Positions 54,403-62,802 of a DNA stretch of 64,000 bases are shown here, one piece after another. Both the position numbers and the translations under genes were made by a program. Source of the DNA: Obesumbacterium proteus (GTDB taxonomy: Bacteria > Pseudomonadota > Gammaproteobacteria > Enterobacterales > Enterobacteriaceae); contig NZ_CP014608.1 in NCBI RefSeq assembly GCF_001586165.1, forward strand, positions 1,240,001 through 1,304,000, given 5' to 3'. The notes beneath the pieces were generated by a model. The model did no database searches. It had not been told where the DNA came from and saw only the letters and a list, made by a program, of their open reading frames with translations. The first letter of the stretch is position 1; each line of letters starts with the position of its first letter.

Positions 54403-55608
54403 ATGTCTATGCCAACATTTGGCCCGCTGGCGGGTTTACGCGTGGTCTTTTCAGGAATTGAAATCGCAGGCCCTTTTGCAGGGCAAATGTTTGCCGAGTG
54501 GGGCGCTGAAGTTATCTGGATCGAAAATGTCTCCTACGGCGATACGATCCGCATTCAGCCAAATTATCCGCAGCTTTCACGCCGCAATTTACACGCGCTG
54601 TCGCTGAATATCTTTAAAGACGAAGGGCGTGAAGCTTTCTTAAAGCTGATGGAAACCACCGATATATTTATTGAAGCCAGTAAAGGCCCTGCCTTTGCGC
54701 GCCGTGGTATTAGCGATGAAGTGCTTTGGGAAATAAACCCCAAGCTGATTATTGTGCATCTTTCAGGTTTTGGTCAGTACGGCACGCCGGAATACACCAA
54801 CTTGGCGGCTTACAACACCATTGCGCAGGCATTCAGCGGATACCTGATCCAAAACGGTGATAAAGATCAGCCGATGCCGGCATTCCCGTATACCGCCGAT
54901 TATTTCTCCGGCCTGACGGCGACCACCTCGGCGCTGGCTGCCTTGTATAAAATGCAGCAAACGGGCGTGGGCGAAAGTATTGATGTGGCGATGTATGAAG
55001 TGATGCTGCGCATGGGGCAATACTTCATGATGGACTACTTCAACGGCGGCGAAGTATGCCCACGTATGACCAAAGGCAAAGATCCGTACTACGCGGGCTG
55101 CGGTCTGTACAAGTGCCAAGATGGTTACATTGTGATGGAACTGGTTGGCGTTAACCAAATGCAGGGAATGTTTGAGGATATGGGCATTGCGCACCTGCTG
55201 GGCACGCCTGAAATCCCTGTCGGCACACAGTTAATCCATCGCGTCGAATGCCCATTTGGTGAGCTGGTTGAAGCCAAACTGGATGAATATTTGGCGACGA
55301 AGCCGTATGAAGAGGCGCTGGCGCGCTTTGCTGAACTCAATATTGCCTCAGCGAAAGTCTTGACCATCCCTGAATTAGAAAGCAATCCACAGTATATCGC
55401 CCGTGAATCTCTCACAACGTGGAACACCATCGATGGCCGCACCTACAAAGGGCCAAATGTCATGCCGAAGTTTAAGAATAACCCTGGTCAAATTTGGCGT
55501 GGAATGCCAACGCACGGCATGGATACCGCGGCCATTCTTGCCAGCATTGGTTATTCTGATGCCGACATTGAGACGCTGGTAGCTAAAGGTTTAGCCAAGG
55601 CTGATTAG
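54403..55608 (+). CDS. caiB: Crotonobetainyl-CoA:carnitine CoA-transferase CaiB
   Basis: A class III CoA-transferase that moves CoA between gamma-butyrobetaine/crotonobetaine and carnitine. The start at 54403 (MSMPTFGPLAGLRVVFSGIE) has TTGAGGAAACAG just upstream; the TTG at 54388 is inside that ribosome site. The catalytic Asp region is AFPYTADYFSGLTAT. The 401-residue product is nearly identical in layout to E. coli CaiB (405 residues). Confidence 0.95.
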   Translation: MSMPTFGPLAGLRVVFSGIEIAGPFAGQMFAEWGAEVIWIENVSYGDTIRIQPNYPQLSRRNLHALSLNIFKDEGREAFLKLMETTDIFIEASKGPAFARRGISDEVLWEINPKLIIVHLSGFGQYGTPEYTNLAAYNTIAQAFSGYLIQNGDKDQPMPAFPYTADYFSGLTATTSALAALYKMQQTGVGESIDVAMYEVMLRMGQYFMMDYFNGGEVCPRMTKGKDPYYAGCGLYKCQDGYIVMELVGVNQMQGMFEDMGIAHLLGTPEIPVGTQLIHRVECPFGELVEAKLDEYLATKPYEEALARFAELNIASAKVLTIPELESNPQYIARESLTTWNTIDGRTYKGPNVMPKFKNNPGQIWRGMPTHGMDTAAILASIGYSDADIETLVAKGLAKAD

Positions 55609-55635
55609 GCACTGTAATTATTTGGGTAGATAGAT

Positions 55636-57207
55636 ATGGATATGATAGGCAAACGAAGCTTGCGTCAGGCTTGGGATGATTTAGCGGATATGCACGGCGA
55701 TAAAACGGCGCTTGTCTTCGAAGATCAGGCAAGGCAAGTTTCTCAATATAGTTATATTGAGTTAAATAAAGAGATTAATCGCACGGCTAACCTATTTCAT
55801 TCACTGGGTGTGAATAAGGGCGATAAAGTTGCCTTGCATCTGAACAACTGCGCTGAGTTTATATTTTGCTGGTTTGGCCTAGCGAAAATCGGTGCAATCG
55901 TTGTGCCTATCAATGCCAATCTATTACGTGAGGAAAGCGCGTATATTATTCATCAGTGTGAGGCCAAAATGGTGGTGACCTCCGCGGAATTTTATTCAAT
56001 TTATGCCGACCTCACGTCAAAGAATTCGCCTTCTTTGTATCCTATTATATTAACTAATCACGGCGTAGAGCCTCCAAATTCCCGTGAGGTTATTTATTTT
56101 CACCCATTGCAAAAGACTCAGCCTGATACGCTTATCTATTCGGTTGAGCTTCATAGCGATGATGTTGCGGAAATACTTTTTACCTCTGGCACGACTTCCA
56201 GCCCGAAAGGCGTGGTGATCACCCACCATAATTTGTTATTTGCGGGCTACTACACGGCTTGGCAATGCGCATTGCGGGCAGATGACGTCTATTTAACGCC
56301 GATGCCAGCCTTTCATATTGACTGTCAGTGTACCGCCGCGATGCCCACATTTACGGCGGGAGCCACTTTTGTGCTGCTAGAAAAATACAGCGCGCGAGCC
56401 TTTTGGGGGCAGGTATGCCAATACCGCGCCACCGTGACGGAATGTATTCCTCTGATGATAAAAACGCTGATGATGCAGCCGCCTATGCCGTGGGAAAAAC
56501 AGCATAATCTGCGCGAGGTGCTGTTTTATCTTAATTTATCCGAGCAAGAAAAAGACGAATTTATTCAGCGCTTTGGCGTGCGGTTACTCACATCGTATGG
56601 CATGACCGAAACCATCGTGGGCGCCATTGGCGACAGGCCCGGAGATAAGCGTCGCTGGCCGTCGATTGGGCGGGTTGGTATGGGCTATGAAGCACAAATC
56701 AGCGATGCGCAAGGTAATGAAATGCCGGTGGGAAAAACGGGTGAAATTTGGATAAAAGGCATTCCGGGAAAAACGCTGTTCAAAGAGTATTACAAACTGC
56801 CTCAGGAAAGCGCGCGAACCCTGAATGCTGACGGATGGCTGCGAACCGGTGATTACGGCTATATGGATGATGACGAATATTTTTATTTTGTTGAGCGCAG
56901 CTGCAACATGATTAAGCGCAGCGGGGAAAATATCTCCTGCGTTGAAATAGAAAATATTATTTCGACTCATCCAAAAATTATGGACGTGGCAGTGATTGGT
57001 TTAAAAGACTCAATCCGAGATGAAGCGATAAAAGCCGTTGTGGTTTTAAATGACGGCGAGTTTATGACGGAAAAAGAGTTCTTCACATTCTGTGAAAATA
57101 ACATGGCAAAATTCAAGGTTCCCTCTTTCTTTGAAATAAGAACGAGTCTACCTAGAAGCTGCTCGGGAAAAGTGATTAAAAAAAGCCTGGTTGAAGTTTC
57201 TTATTAA
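55636..57207 (+). CDS. caiC: Crotonobetaine/carnitine-CoA ligase CaiC
   Basis: An ANL-superfamily acyl-CoA synthetase that primes the pathway by making betaine-CoA esters with ATP. The 523-residue product has the AMP-binding motif LFTSGTTSSPKGVVITH (about 179-195), the motif TSYGMTETIVG, the hinge region GWLRTGDYGYMDDD and the catalytic Lys near the C terminus in SCSGKVIKKSL. It starts 27 bp after caiB. Confidence 0.95.
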   Translation: MDMIGKRSLRQAWDDLADMHGDKTALVFEDQARQVSQYSYIELNKEINRTANLFHSLGVNKGDKVALHLNNCAEFIFCWFGLAKIGAIVVPINANLLREESAYIIHQCEAKMVVTSAEFYSIYADLTSKNSPSLYPIILTNHGVEPPNSREVIYFHPLQKTQPDTLIYSVELHSDDVAEILFTSGTTSSPKGVVITHHNLLFAGYYTAWQCALRADDVYLTPMPAFHIDCQCTAAMPTFTAGATFVLLEKYSARAFWGQVCQYRATVTECIPLMIKTLMMQPPMPWEKQHNLREVLFYLNLSEQEKDEFIQRFGVRLLTSYGMTETIVGAIGDRPGDKRRWPSIGRVGMGYEAQISDAQGNEMPVGKTGEIWIKGIPGKTLFKEYYKLPQESARTLNADGWLRTGDYGYMDDDEYFYFVERSCNMIKRSGENISCVEIENIISTHPKIMDVAVIGLKDSIRDEAIKAVVVLNDGEFMTEKEFFTFCENNMAKFKVPSFFEIRTSLPRSCSGKVIKKSLVEVSY

Positions 57208-57221
57208 GATGAGGTCTTAGC

Positions 57222-58004
57222 ATGAGTGAATTACATATTAAGCGTAATGGCTACATTCTAGAAATTACGTTAGACAGACCGAAAGCCAATGCGATTGATG
57301 CCAAAACAAGTTTTGCGATGGGTGAAGCGTTTATCGCTTTTCGTGACGATCCTGAGCTACGCGTCGCTATTATTACCGGCGCGGGCGAGCGCTTCTTCTC
57401 TGCGGGGTGGGATTTAAAAGCCGCCGCTGAGGGTGAAGCACCTGATGCTGATTTCGGCCCCGGCGGTTTTGCTGGCCTCACCGAGCTGTTTAATTTGGAT
57501 AAGCCGGTGATCGCGGCGGTCAACGGCTATGCCTTTGGCGGAGGGTTCGAATTGGCGCTGGCTGCCGATATGATTATCTGCTCGCGCAATGCCAGTTTCT
57601 CAGTGCCCGAGGCTAAGTTAGGGATTGTGCCAGACAGCGGCGGAATGCTGCGTTTGCCGAAGATATTACCTCCGGCGATTGCGATGGAAATGATGATGAC
57701 GGGTCGCAGCATGGACGCCGAGGAAGCGCTGCGCTGGGGCGTGGTGAATGCGGTGGTGGAGAGCGAACAGCTCATGCCACATGCCCGTGAACTGGCGGCG
57801 CAAATTGCGGCTAACGCACCGCTTGCTGTTGCAGCGATTAAAGAAATTTATCGTGAAACCAGCGAGCTGGCGGTTGAAGAAGGCTATCGCCACGCACGCA
57901 GTGGCAAGCTAAAACACTATCCGTCGGTATTGCACTCTGAAGATGCGCTGGAAGGTCCAACCGCCTTTGCGGAAAAACGTGAACCGGTCTGGAAAGGACG
58001 CTAG
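57222..58004 (+). CDS. caiD: Crotonobetainyl-CoA hydratase CaiD
   Basis: A crotonase-fold enzyme that hydrates crotonobetainyl-CoA to L-carnitinyl-CoA. The 260-residue product has the oxyanion-hole segments AGERFFSAGWDLKAAAEGE and NGYAFGGGFELALAAD and the catalytic glutamates in VPEAKLGIVPDSGG. In E. coli caiE follows; here the next ORF, four bases after the stop, is a small unrelated zinc-ribbon protein. Confidence 0.95.
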   Translation: MSELHIKRNGYILEITLDRPKANAIDAKTSFAMGEAFIAFRDDPELRVAIITGAGERFFSAGWDLKAAAEGEAPDADFGPGGFAGLTELFNLDKPVIAAVNGYAFGGGFELALAADMIICSRNASFSVPEAKLGIVPDSGGMLRLPKILPPAIAMEMMMTGRSMDAEEALRWGVVNAVVESEQLMPHARELAAQIAANAPLAVAAIKEIYRETSELAVEEGYRHARSGKLKHYPSVLHSEDALEGPTAFAEKREPVWKGR

Positions 58005-58008
58005 TTTC

Positions 58009-58230
58009 ATGGCGTGTAAGCCGGAGAGACAGCGGGAGGGAGCCGGTACGGTAAACAATTCAGCACACAACTTAGCCAAGAATGCGAGTATGCAAAGTTT
58101 GCTGGAGTCACGCTATGTGATGTGCCCAGGCTGCCGACAGCGCATTAGGGGACAGCTGTATAGCATGCTGAATCAGTGTCAGACGTGGTGCCCAAGGTGC
58201 AAGAAAAATGTCTCTTCATGCGTGGGATAG
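58009..58230 (+). CDS. Small zinc-ribbon protein after caiD
   Basis: A 73-residue basic protein starting MACKPERQREGAGTVNNSAH. It carries C-P-G-C and C-P-R-C knuckles about 24 residues apart (YVMCPGCRQRIRG, TWCPRCKKNVSS), a clear rubredoxin or zinc-ribbon pattern. The ribosome site GGAAAGGACG lies over the end of caiD, so it is the last gene of the cai operon, just before its terminator. It has no similarity to CaiE. I do not recognise the family. Confidence 0.6.
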   Translation: MACKPERQREGAGTVNNSAHNLAKNASMQSLLESRYVMCPGCRQRIRGQLYSMLNQCQTWCPRCKKNVSSCVG

Positions 58231-58249
58231 CAGCGCGATAGGATTATCA

Positions 58250-58279
58250 CAGCGGCCAGAAATAGGGCCGCTGCTTTTA
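58250..58279 (+). terminator. Rho-independent terminator of the cai operon
   Basis: CAGCGGCC-agaaatag-GGCCGCTGCTTTTATTTT: an 8-bp perfect stem with a broken T-run. Confidence 0.85.
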
Positions 58280-58498
58280 TTTTGAATGCCATATAAAACA
58301 TGTTGCTGGAGCAATAGAAGATCAATAGCGACACAATAAATACAGAACTTAAATATTATTTTTTAAAGATCTCACCTTTCTGACATGCATCATAATGCGG
58401 TTAGCATTTCCTCAATACGCCGCTGACATAAGATACAATTCACTTAACCTTCTAAGGATATCTCTGCTGATGGCGGGGAGATGAAGCAATATTCTGCA

Positions 58499-58540
58499 AT
58501 TGATTTATTCACATTGATTCATTCGCATTGATGTATTCGC
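58499..58540 (+). repeat. Three tandem 14-bp repeats upstream of the ParM-like gene (candidate parC centromere)
   Basis: ATTGATTTATTCAC, ATTGATTCATTCGC and ATTGATGTATTCGC stand head to tail without gaps. Four bases later comes a perfect palindrome GATATCG-ctgt-CGATATC (58544-58561). The block lies about 130 bp before the ParM-like start, the position of the ParR-binding centromere in type II partition loci. The remaining 58280-58498 shows no gene. Confidence 0.7.
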
Positions 58541-58670
58541 TTAGATATCGCTGTCGATATCCCCTCTCCCAATATCCTGTTAATTGGTTTTAAAAATTTT
58601 AGACAAAGCCCATCGAAGCGCTCTGCTATGGCTGGCTTTGCCCATACAATATGCTATTGAGACAAACGCT

Positions 58671-59723
58671 ATGACCACCCAAGCCCGCATGAAATTTGCC
58701 ATTGATGATGGCTCTACCAACGTCAAAATCAGTTGGATTGAGAACGGCACGCTAAAAACCGTTGTTTCCCCTAACTCATTCCGTAAAGACTGGAAAAGCG
58801 CAGCACTGCTGCGCGGGCAAAAGGTATTCAACTACACCATTGGCACCACCAAATACACCTACGATGCGACTTCCGATAAAGCATTATCGACCACGCATAT
58901 TGAATATCAGTATGACGATTTAAACCTGCTGGCGGTGCACCATGCCCTGCTGCAAAGCGGTCTTGAGCCGTGTGAAGTTGACGTGGTGGTGACGCTGCCG
59001 ATTACCCAGTTCTATAACCCAGATGACTGCCAGCGCAACGAAGATAAAATTGAAGCCAAGCGTCGCAACCTGATGCGCGAAATCTCGCTGAACAAAGGCG
59101 AGCTGTTCAAAATCGTTGGCGTTGAGGTGATGCCTGAAAGTTTGCCTGCGGTGCTTTCGCATTTACTGAATTCTGAAACCAGCGAATTCACCCGCTCTTT
59201 AGTGGTCGACTGCGGCGGTACAACGTTGGATATGGGCGTCATCGTTGGTGAATTTGACGATGTGTCTGCGATTTACGGCAACAACGAAATCGGTGTGGCG
59301 ATGGTGACGGATGCTATTCGTAAAGCGCTGGCTTCTGCCGACAGCGATTCAAGCTATTTGGTGGCGAATGAGCTGATTAAACGCCGTCACGATATGGCTT
59401 TCGTGCGTAGCGTGGTGAATGACGAAACACGTATTCCAGATATCTTGCAGCGCATTGAAACCAAGATTCGTGAGCTAGGCGATCAGGTGGCCTATGAAGC
59501 GAAGAAGTTTGCTAAAAACCCGAACCGCGTTTATCTGGTGGGCGGCGGTGCCACGCTGGTGGAGAATGCGATCCGTGAAGCCTATTCCACGCTGGGCGAT
59601 CGCATTATCACTATTGATAACCCGCAGAGCGCGCTGTCGCGTGAAATTTGCCTGTATCACTCAGAGGCTGGGGCCGATGCACTGGCAGAGCCTTTGATGC
59701 TTGAGGTAGAGGAAAATGAGTAA
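58671..59723 (+). CDS. ParM/StbA-like actin-type segregation ATPase
   Basis: A 350-residue actin-fold protein. The actin-superfamily motifs are phosphate-1 FAIDDGSTNVKISW (about 9-22), phosphate-2 LVVDCGGTTLDMGVIVG and adenosine RVYLVGGGATLVENAI. The start MTTQARMKFAIDD is chosen because the longer frame (from 58584) adds an unconserved stretch; MKFAIDD six residues later is also possible. ParM forms filaments that push plasmid copies apart. Here it is chromosomal, followed by an overlapping partner gene and preceded by tandem repeats, so the locus has all three parts of a partition system. Confidence 0.85.
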   Translation: MTTQARMKFAIDDGSTNVKISWIENGTLKTVVSPNSFRKDWKSAALLRGQKVFNYTIGTTKYTYDATSDKALSTTHIEYQYDDLNLLAVHHALLQSGLEPCEVDVVVTLPITQFYNPDDCQRNEDKIEAKRRNLMREISLNKGELFKIVGVEVMPESLPAVLSHLLNSETSEFTRSLVVDCGGTTLDMGVIVGEFDDVSAIYGNNEIGVAMVTDAIRKALASADSDSSYLVANELIKRRHDMAFVRSVVNDETRIPDILQRIETKIRELGDQVAYEAKKFAKNPNRVYLVGGGATLVENAIREAYSTLGDRIITIDNPQSALSREICLYHSEAGADALAEPLMLEVEENE

Positions 59724-60399
59724 AGGGCAGACGAGCCGAGTTAACTTCTCGCTTTATCTCAGCCCCGCTCAGTCTCAGGCCGATTTACGTACCATGACGG
59801 TGTTGCAACAGCTGCACCGTCAGCTAAAACAGAGCGGTAGCGATCGCAATGATGTGAATATGGAAACCCGTACTTTTCATCGCAATGTGTATCTGGCGGG
59901 CTTACAGCTGCATCAGCTCAACCCACAGCTCTGTCATCATGTGGCAGAATCGATTGGCCGTGAACACCTAACGCTGCCCGAACTGGCTGAAGAACTGGTG
60001 CGCTGCGAGCTTTTACCGGTAGAAATTCCGGCGGCGCCTTCAGCGCAACATACTGATTTCTCGGCACAGCAGTTAGAGCAACTGCGTCAGGTGTTTGAAC
60101 AGTCGATCCCTGAAGTCAAAACCGTTGAGTCAGCGCCTTCCGCGGTGAGTGAAACGATACAAACCGAAGGGATTAGCGCTGAGCAACAGGCTGAGTTTAC
60201 GCATCTGCGCAGCGAGCTTGCGCGGATGAGCAAACTGCTGGAACAGCAAAATTTACAGCTCCAGCAGCTGCGCCTTAGCCAGCGAGCACCAGCATCCGTA
60301 GAGCCAATCCGTAACGGCAACGCGGAAGAGGTCGATCTGGCTGATATCGCACCACCGACCGAAAAAATGAAAAAAATCCGTCAGAAAGGGATTTTTTAG
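59716..60399 (+). CDS. ParR/StbB-like partner of the ParM-like protein
   Basis: A 227-residue protein whose start overlaps the end of the ParM-like gene by eight bases. Residues 1-100 (RVNFSLYLSPAQSQADLRTM, then HRNVYLAGLQLHQLNPQLCH) look like the ribbon-helix-helix or DNA-binding part of ParR/StbB partners. Residues about 120-200 are a Gln/Glu-rich coiled coil, and the extreme C terminus KMKKIRQKGIF is basic and hydrophobic, like the ParM-binding tail of ParR. The assignment rests mainly on gene order. Confidence 0.65.
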   Translation: MSKGQTSRVNFSLYLSPAQSQADLRTMTVLQQLHRQLKQSGSDRNDVNMETRTFHRNVYLAGLQLHQLNPQLCHHVAESIGREHLTLPELAEELVRCELLPVEIPAAPSAQHTDFSAQQLEQLRQVFEQSIPEVKTVESAPSAVSETIQTEGISAEQQAEFTHLRSELARMSKLLEQQNLQLQQLRLSQRAPASVEPIRNGNAEEVDLADIAPPTEKMKKIRQKGIF

Positions 60400-60428
60400 G
60401 TTGGAGATTTGACCCGATATTCATGAAT

Positions 60429-60457
60429 AAAAAGCCACGTTTAACGTGGCTTTTTTT
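60429..60457 (+). terminator. Rho-independent terminator of the ParMR-like operon
   Basis: AAAAAGCCACGT-tta-ACGTGGCTTTTTTT: a 9-11 bp stem with a 7-T run; the A-run on the other side allows bidirectional use with the convergent higA. Confidence 0.93.
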
Positions 60458-60484
60458 ACACATATTGATACCGACCGAATCGCA

Positions 60485-60904
60485 TTAGAAAAACAGGTCT
60501 GGCCTAACGTTAAAGCGCTTGGAGAGTGCTTTGATATGCTCAATGGTTAATGAGCGTTTGCCGGATAAAATCATGCTGACGAGGCTTTTCGAACCGATTT
60601 CAGAGGCTAAATCTGAGTAGGAAAGCTGATGTTGTTCGATGAGAACCCGTAGCGCAGCCACGCCAGTAGGCATATCAGTCACGGCCTGATTGAAGGCTTT
60701 AAATCGCTCATTGTTATCTTCATATTCAGCAATTTTTAACGCCAGAAAATCTATTAGCGGGCTTTCGTCATCGTGCTCGATAAGATAATCAACCATAGCG
60801 AGCGCATCGCGATAGGCCTCCTCAGACGTATTACCGCCTAAAAAAGGCACGGCATCGGCCAATACTTTTGCGGCCTCTAGCGCTTTGGTCGGTTCTAAAA
60901 TCAT
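60485..60904 (-). CDS. higA: HigA-type antitoxin
   Basis: A 139-residue antitoxin and autorepressor. The C-terminal HTH (about 85-135) reads LIEQHQLSYSDLASEIGSKS...ILSGKRSLTIEHIKALSKRF, as in E. coli HigA (YgjM, 138 residues); the N-terminal helical part should bind the toxin. Its ATG overlaps the higB stop by four bases. As in other hig loci, the toxin gene comes first. Confidence 0.92.
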   Translation of the reverse strand: MILEPTKALEAAKVLADAVPFLGGNTSEEAYRDALAMVDYLIEHDDESPLIDFLALKIAEYEDNNERFKAFNQAVTDMPTGVAALRVLIEQHQLSYSDLASEIGSKSLVSMILSGKRSLTIEHIKALSKRFNVRPDLFF

Positions 60905-61212
60905 TCTTTTATCTCCCGGTACTGCCTCGTTAGCTTGTCATACTCTGCGTGGGTGACGATGTGTTTGACGTAAAAGCGTTGGTTTACAAAGTTGATGTAG
61001 GAAATCATCCGCAGATGGTTCCCGCCAATGTTGATTACCCACCACTTGTTCCTATATTTGAAATTATCGAGGTTAGGGAACAGTTTGCGTAATTCCGTAG
61101 GGCTTCCAAACTCATTCTCTTTAAGCAATCGATATGCTGCGATGAGAGATGCGGCATCGTTTGGATACTTTCGCGCGGCGTCTTCAAACGGATCCCTAGA
61201 TATGATGTGCAT
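60901..61212 (-). CDS. higB: HigB-type mRNA interferase toxin
   Basis: A 103-residue RelE-superfamily ribosome-dependent endoribonuclease. The start at 61212 (MHIISRDPFEDAARKYPNDA) fits E. coli HigB (104 residues); the longer frame to 61326 runs through the operators and is not real. Family features are FPNLDNFKYRNKWWVINIGG, NHLRMISYINF and the C-terminal VKHIVTHAEYDKLT with the conserved His and Tyr. Confidence 0.92.
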   Translation of the reverse strand: MHIISRDPFEDAARKYPNDAASLIAAYRLLKENEFGSPTELRKLFPNLDNFKYRNKWWVINIGGNHLRMISYINFVNQRFYVKHIVTHAEYDKLTRQYREIKE

Positions 61213-61224
61213 GTCCGGCTCTCT

Positions 61225-61279
61225 GTTTACATCATGTGAACATAATAGGCGCGCAATGTTTGGTTTACAATATGTGAAC
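61225..61279 (-). promoter_or_regulatory. Two HigA operators upstream of higB
   Basis: GTTTACATCATGTGAAC (61225-61241) and GTTTACAATATGTGAAC (61263-61279) are two 17-bp copies of one imperfect palindrome (GTTtACA..TGTgAAC), 38 bp apart centre to centre. The first lies 12 bp from the higB start. They are the likely autoregulation sites of HigA. The rest of the 354-bp gap up to yaiW shows no gene. Confidence 0.8.
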
Positions 61280-61566
61280 TGAACATTTTTACCCAATCCT
61301 TGGTCGCTGATGAGGTCACCACTCAACTAAGATGACGCCTTGTTTCTTGTTCAGAAGAGAATGGCTTGTCTCTCAGCGCGAAAACTATATGCCGACTGTT
61401 TTTAAGATGAAATGGGCCGTAGAGCTTGTTCACCGTTTGTTTTTTTATCTGGAATCCACCTCGAATAAATGACCGATATGAACCATGCATCGTTGCAAAC
61501 CCTAGACCCGTCTTGCTATCTGCGTTACCGTTCCTTATCTCCTGCCCCTATGATAATTCGAGAAAA

Positions 61567-62667
61567 ATGCCAAATTTTCACGCTGTAGCGTTACGTCCCG
61601 TTTGTTTATTGGCTCTATTGGTCTTGGCTGGTTGCTCAACCAAAACCAGCCAAGCGCCTGCGCCGCGGCCGGCCGATGTGAAATCACAGTTGGTTAAGCT
61701 GATGCCGAGTAACGTGCGCGATCGTCAGGGCTGGGCGACGGATATCGCGGCCGCATTTACCGCACAGGATATTGCGCCAACCGCAGAAAACTTGTGTTCG
61801 GTGTTAGCCGTGACCGAGCAGGAATCGACCTTTCAAGCCGATCCACAGGTGCCGGGACTGGGGAAAATTGCATGGAAAGAGATCGACCGCCGCGCCGATC
61901 AGATGCACATTCCCAACTTTTTGGTGCACACCGCGCTGTTGATCAAATCTCCCAACGGGAAAAGCTATAGCGAACGCTTAGATAAGGTGCGCAGCGAGAA
62001 AGAGCTCAGCGCGATTTTTGATGATTTCATCGATATGGTGCCAATGGGGCAAAAACTGTTTGGCAGTTTGAATCCGGTGCGTACCGGCGGCCCGATGCAG
62101 GTCAGCATTGCGTTTGCCGAAGCGCACGCCAAAGGCTATCCGTATAAAATTGACGGGACGATTCGTCGTGAAGTCTTCAGCCGACGCGGCGGTGTTTATT
62201 TCGGCACCCTGCATTTGCTTAGTTATCCGGCTAATTACCCACAGCCTATCTATCGTTTTGCTGACTTCAATGCCGGATGGTATGCCAGCCGGAATGCGGC
62301 GTTTCAAAGCGCCGTCAGCCGCGTTAGCGGAATTAAACTCGCGCTGGATGGCGATTTGATTAACTACGGCACTGATAAACCCGGCTCCACGGAGCTGGCG
62401 GTGCGTTCGCTGGGCAAGCGTTTGGATATGAGCGATTCCAGCATCCGTCGAGCGTTAGAGAAAGGCGATAGCATCGATTTCGAGAAAACGTCGCTCTACA
62501 AACAGGTATATGCGCTGGCCGAGAAATCGAGCGGTAAAAAGCTGCCGCGTGAGATCCTGCCGGGGATCACCTTGGAAAGCCCTAAGATTACCCGCCAACT
62601 GACCACCGCATGGTTTGCTAAACGCGTGGATGGGCGCTGGCAGAAGTGCATGGCCAAGGCGCGTTAA
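61567..62667 (+). CDS. yaiW: Surface-exposed outer-membrane lipoprotein YaiW (DUF1615)
   Basis: The 366-residue product starts MPNFHAVALRPVCLLALLVL with a lipobox LVLAGC and a mature N-terminal cysteine. The DUF1615 body matches E. coli YaiW closely: VTEQESTFQADPQVPGLGKI, MVPMGQKLFGSLNPVRTGGP and PIYRFADFNAGWYASRNAAF. The start at 61567 is chosen because it gives the lipoprotein signal; the longer frame adds 47 unrelated residues. In E. coli YaiW is linked to uptake of some peptide antibiotics through SbmA. sbmA is not next to it here. Confidence 0.93.
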   Translation: MPNFHAVALRPVCLLALLVLAGCSTKTSQAPAPRPADVKSQLVKLMPSNVRDRQGWATDIAAAFTAQDIAPTAENLCSVLAVTEQESTFQADPQVPGLGKIAWKEIDRRADQMHIPNFLVHTALLIKSPNGKSYSERLDKVRSEKELSAIFDDFIDMVPMGQKLFGSLNPVRTGGPMQVSIAFAEAHAKGYPYKIDGTIRREVFSRRGGVYFGTLHLLSYPANYPQPIYRFADFNAGWYASRNAAFQSAVSRVSGIKLALDGDLINYGTDKPGSTELAVRSLGKRLDMSDSSIRRALEKGDSIDFEKTSLYKQVYALAEKSSGKKLPREILPGITLESPKITRQLTTAWFAKRVDGRWQKCMAKAR

Positions 62668-62802
62668 TAATTGCGCGATGCTTCGCATCTTACACTTATC
62701 CTTGTTGCTCAACTGTTAATCAGTTGTTATCGTGAAAGGCGTCTACTATTGGACGCTTTTACCACCGTTGAGTTGCAATAAGATATCCGTGTGAGGTAGC
62801 GC

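Noticed and set aside
58009..58230. Short or degenerate caiE
   Set aside because: CaiE is a hexapeptide-repeat protein of about 200 residues; this ORF has a zinc-ribbon pattern and no hexapeptide repeats.
61212..61326. Longer N terminus for HigB
   Set aside because: The extension would run through both operator palindromes, and E. coli HigB starts at the shorter position.
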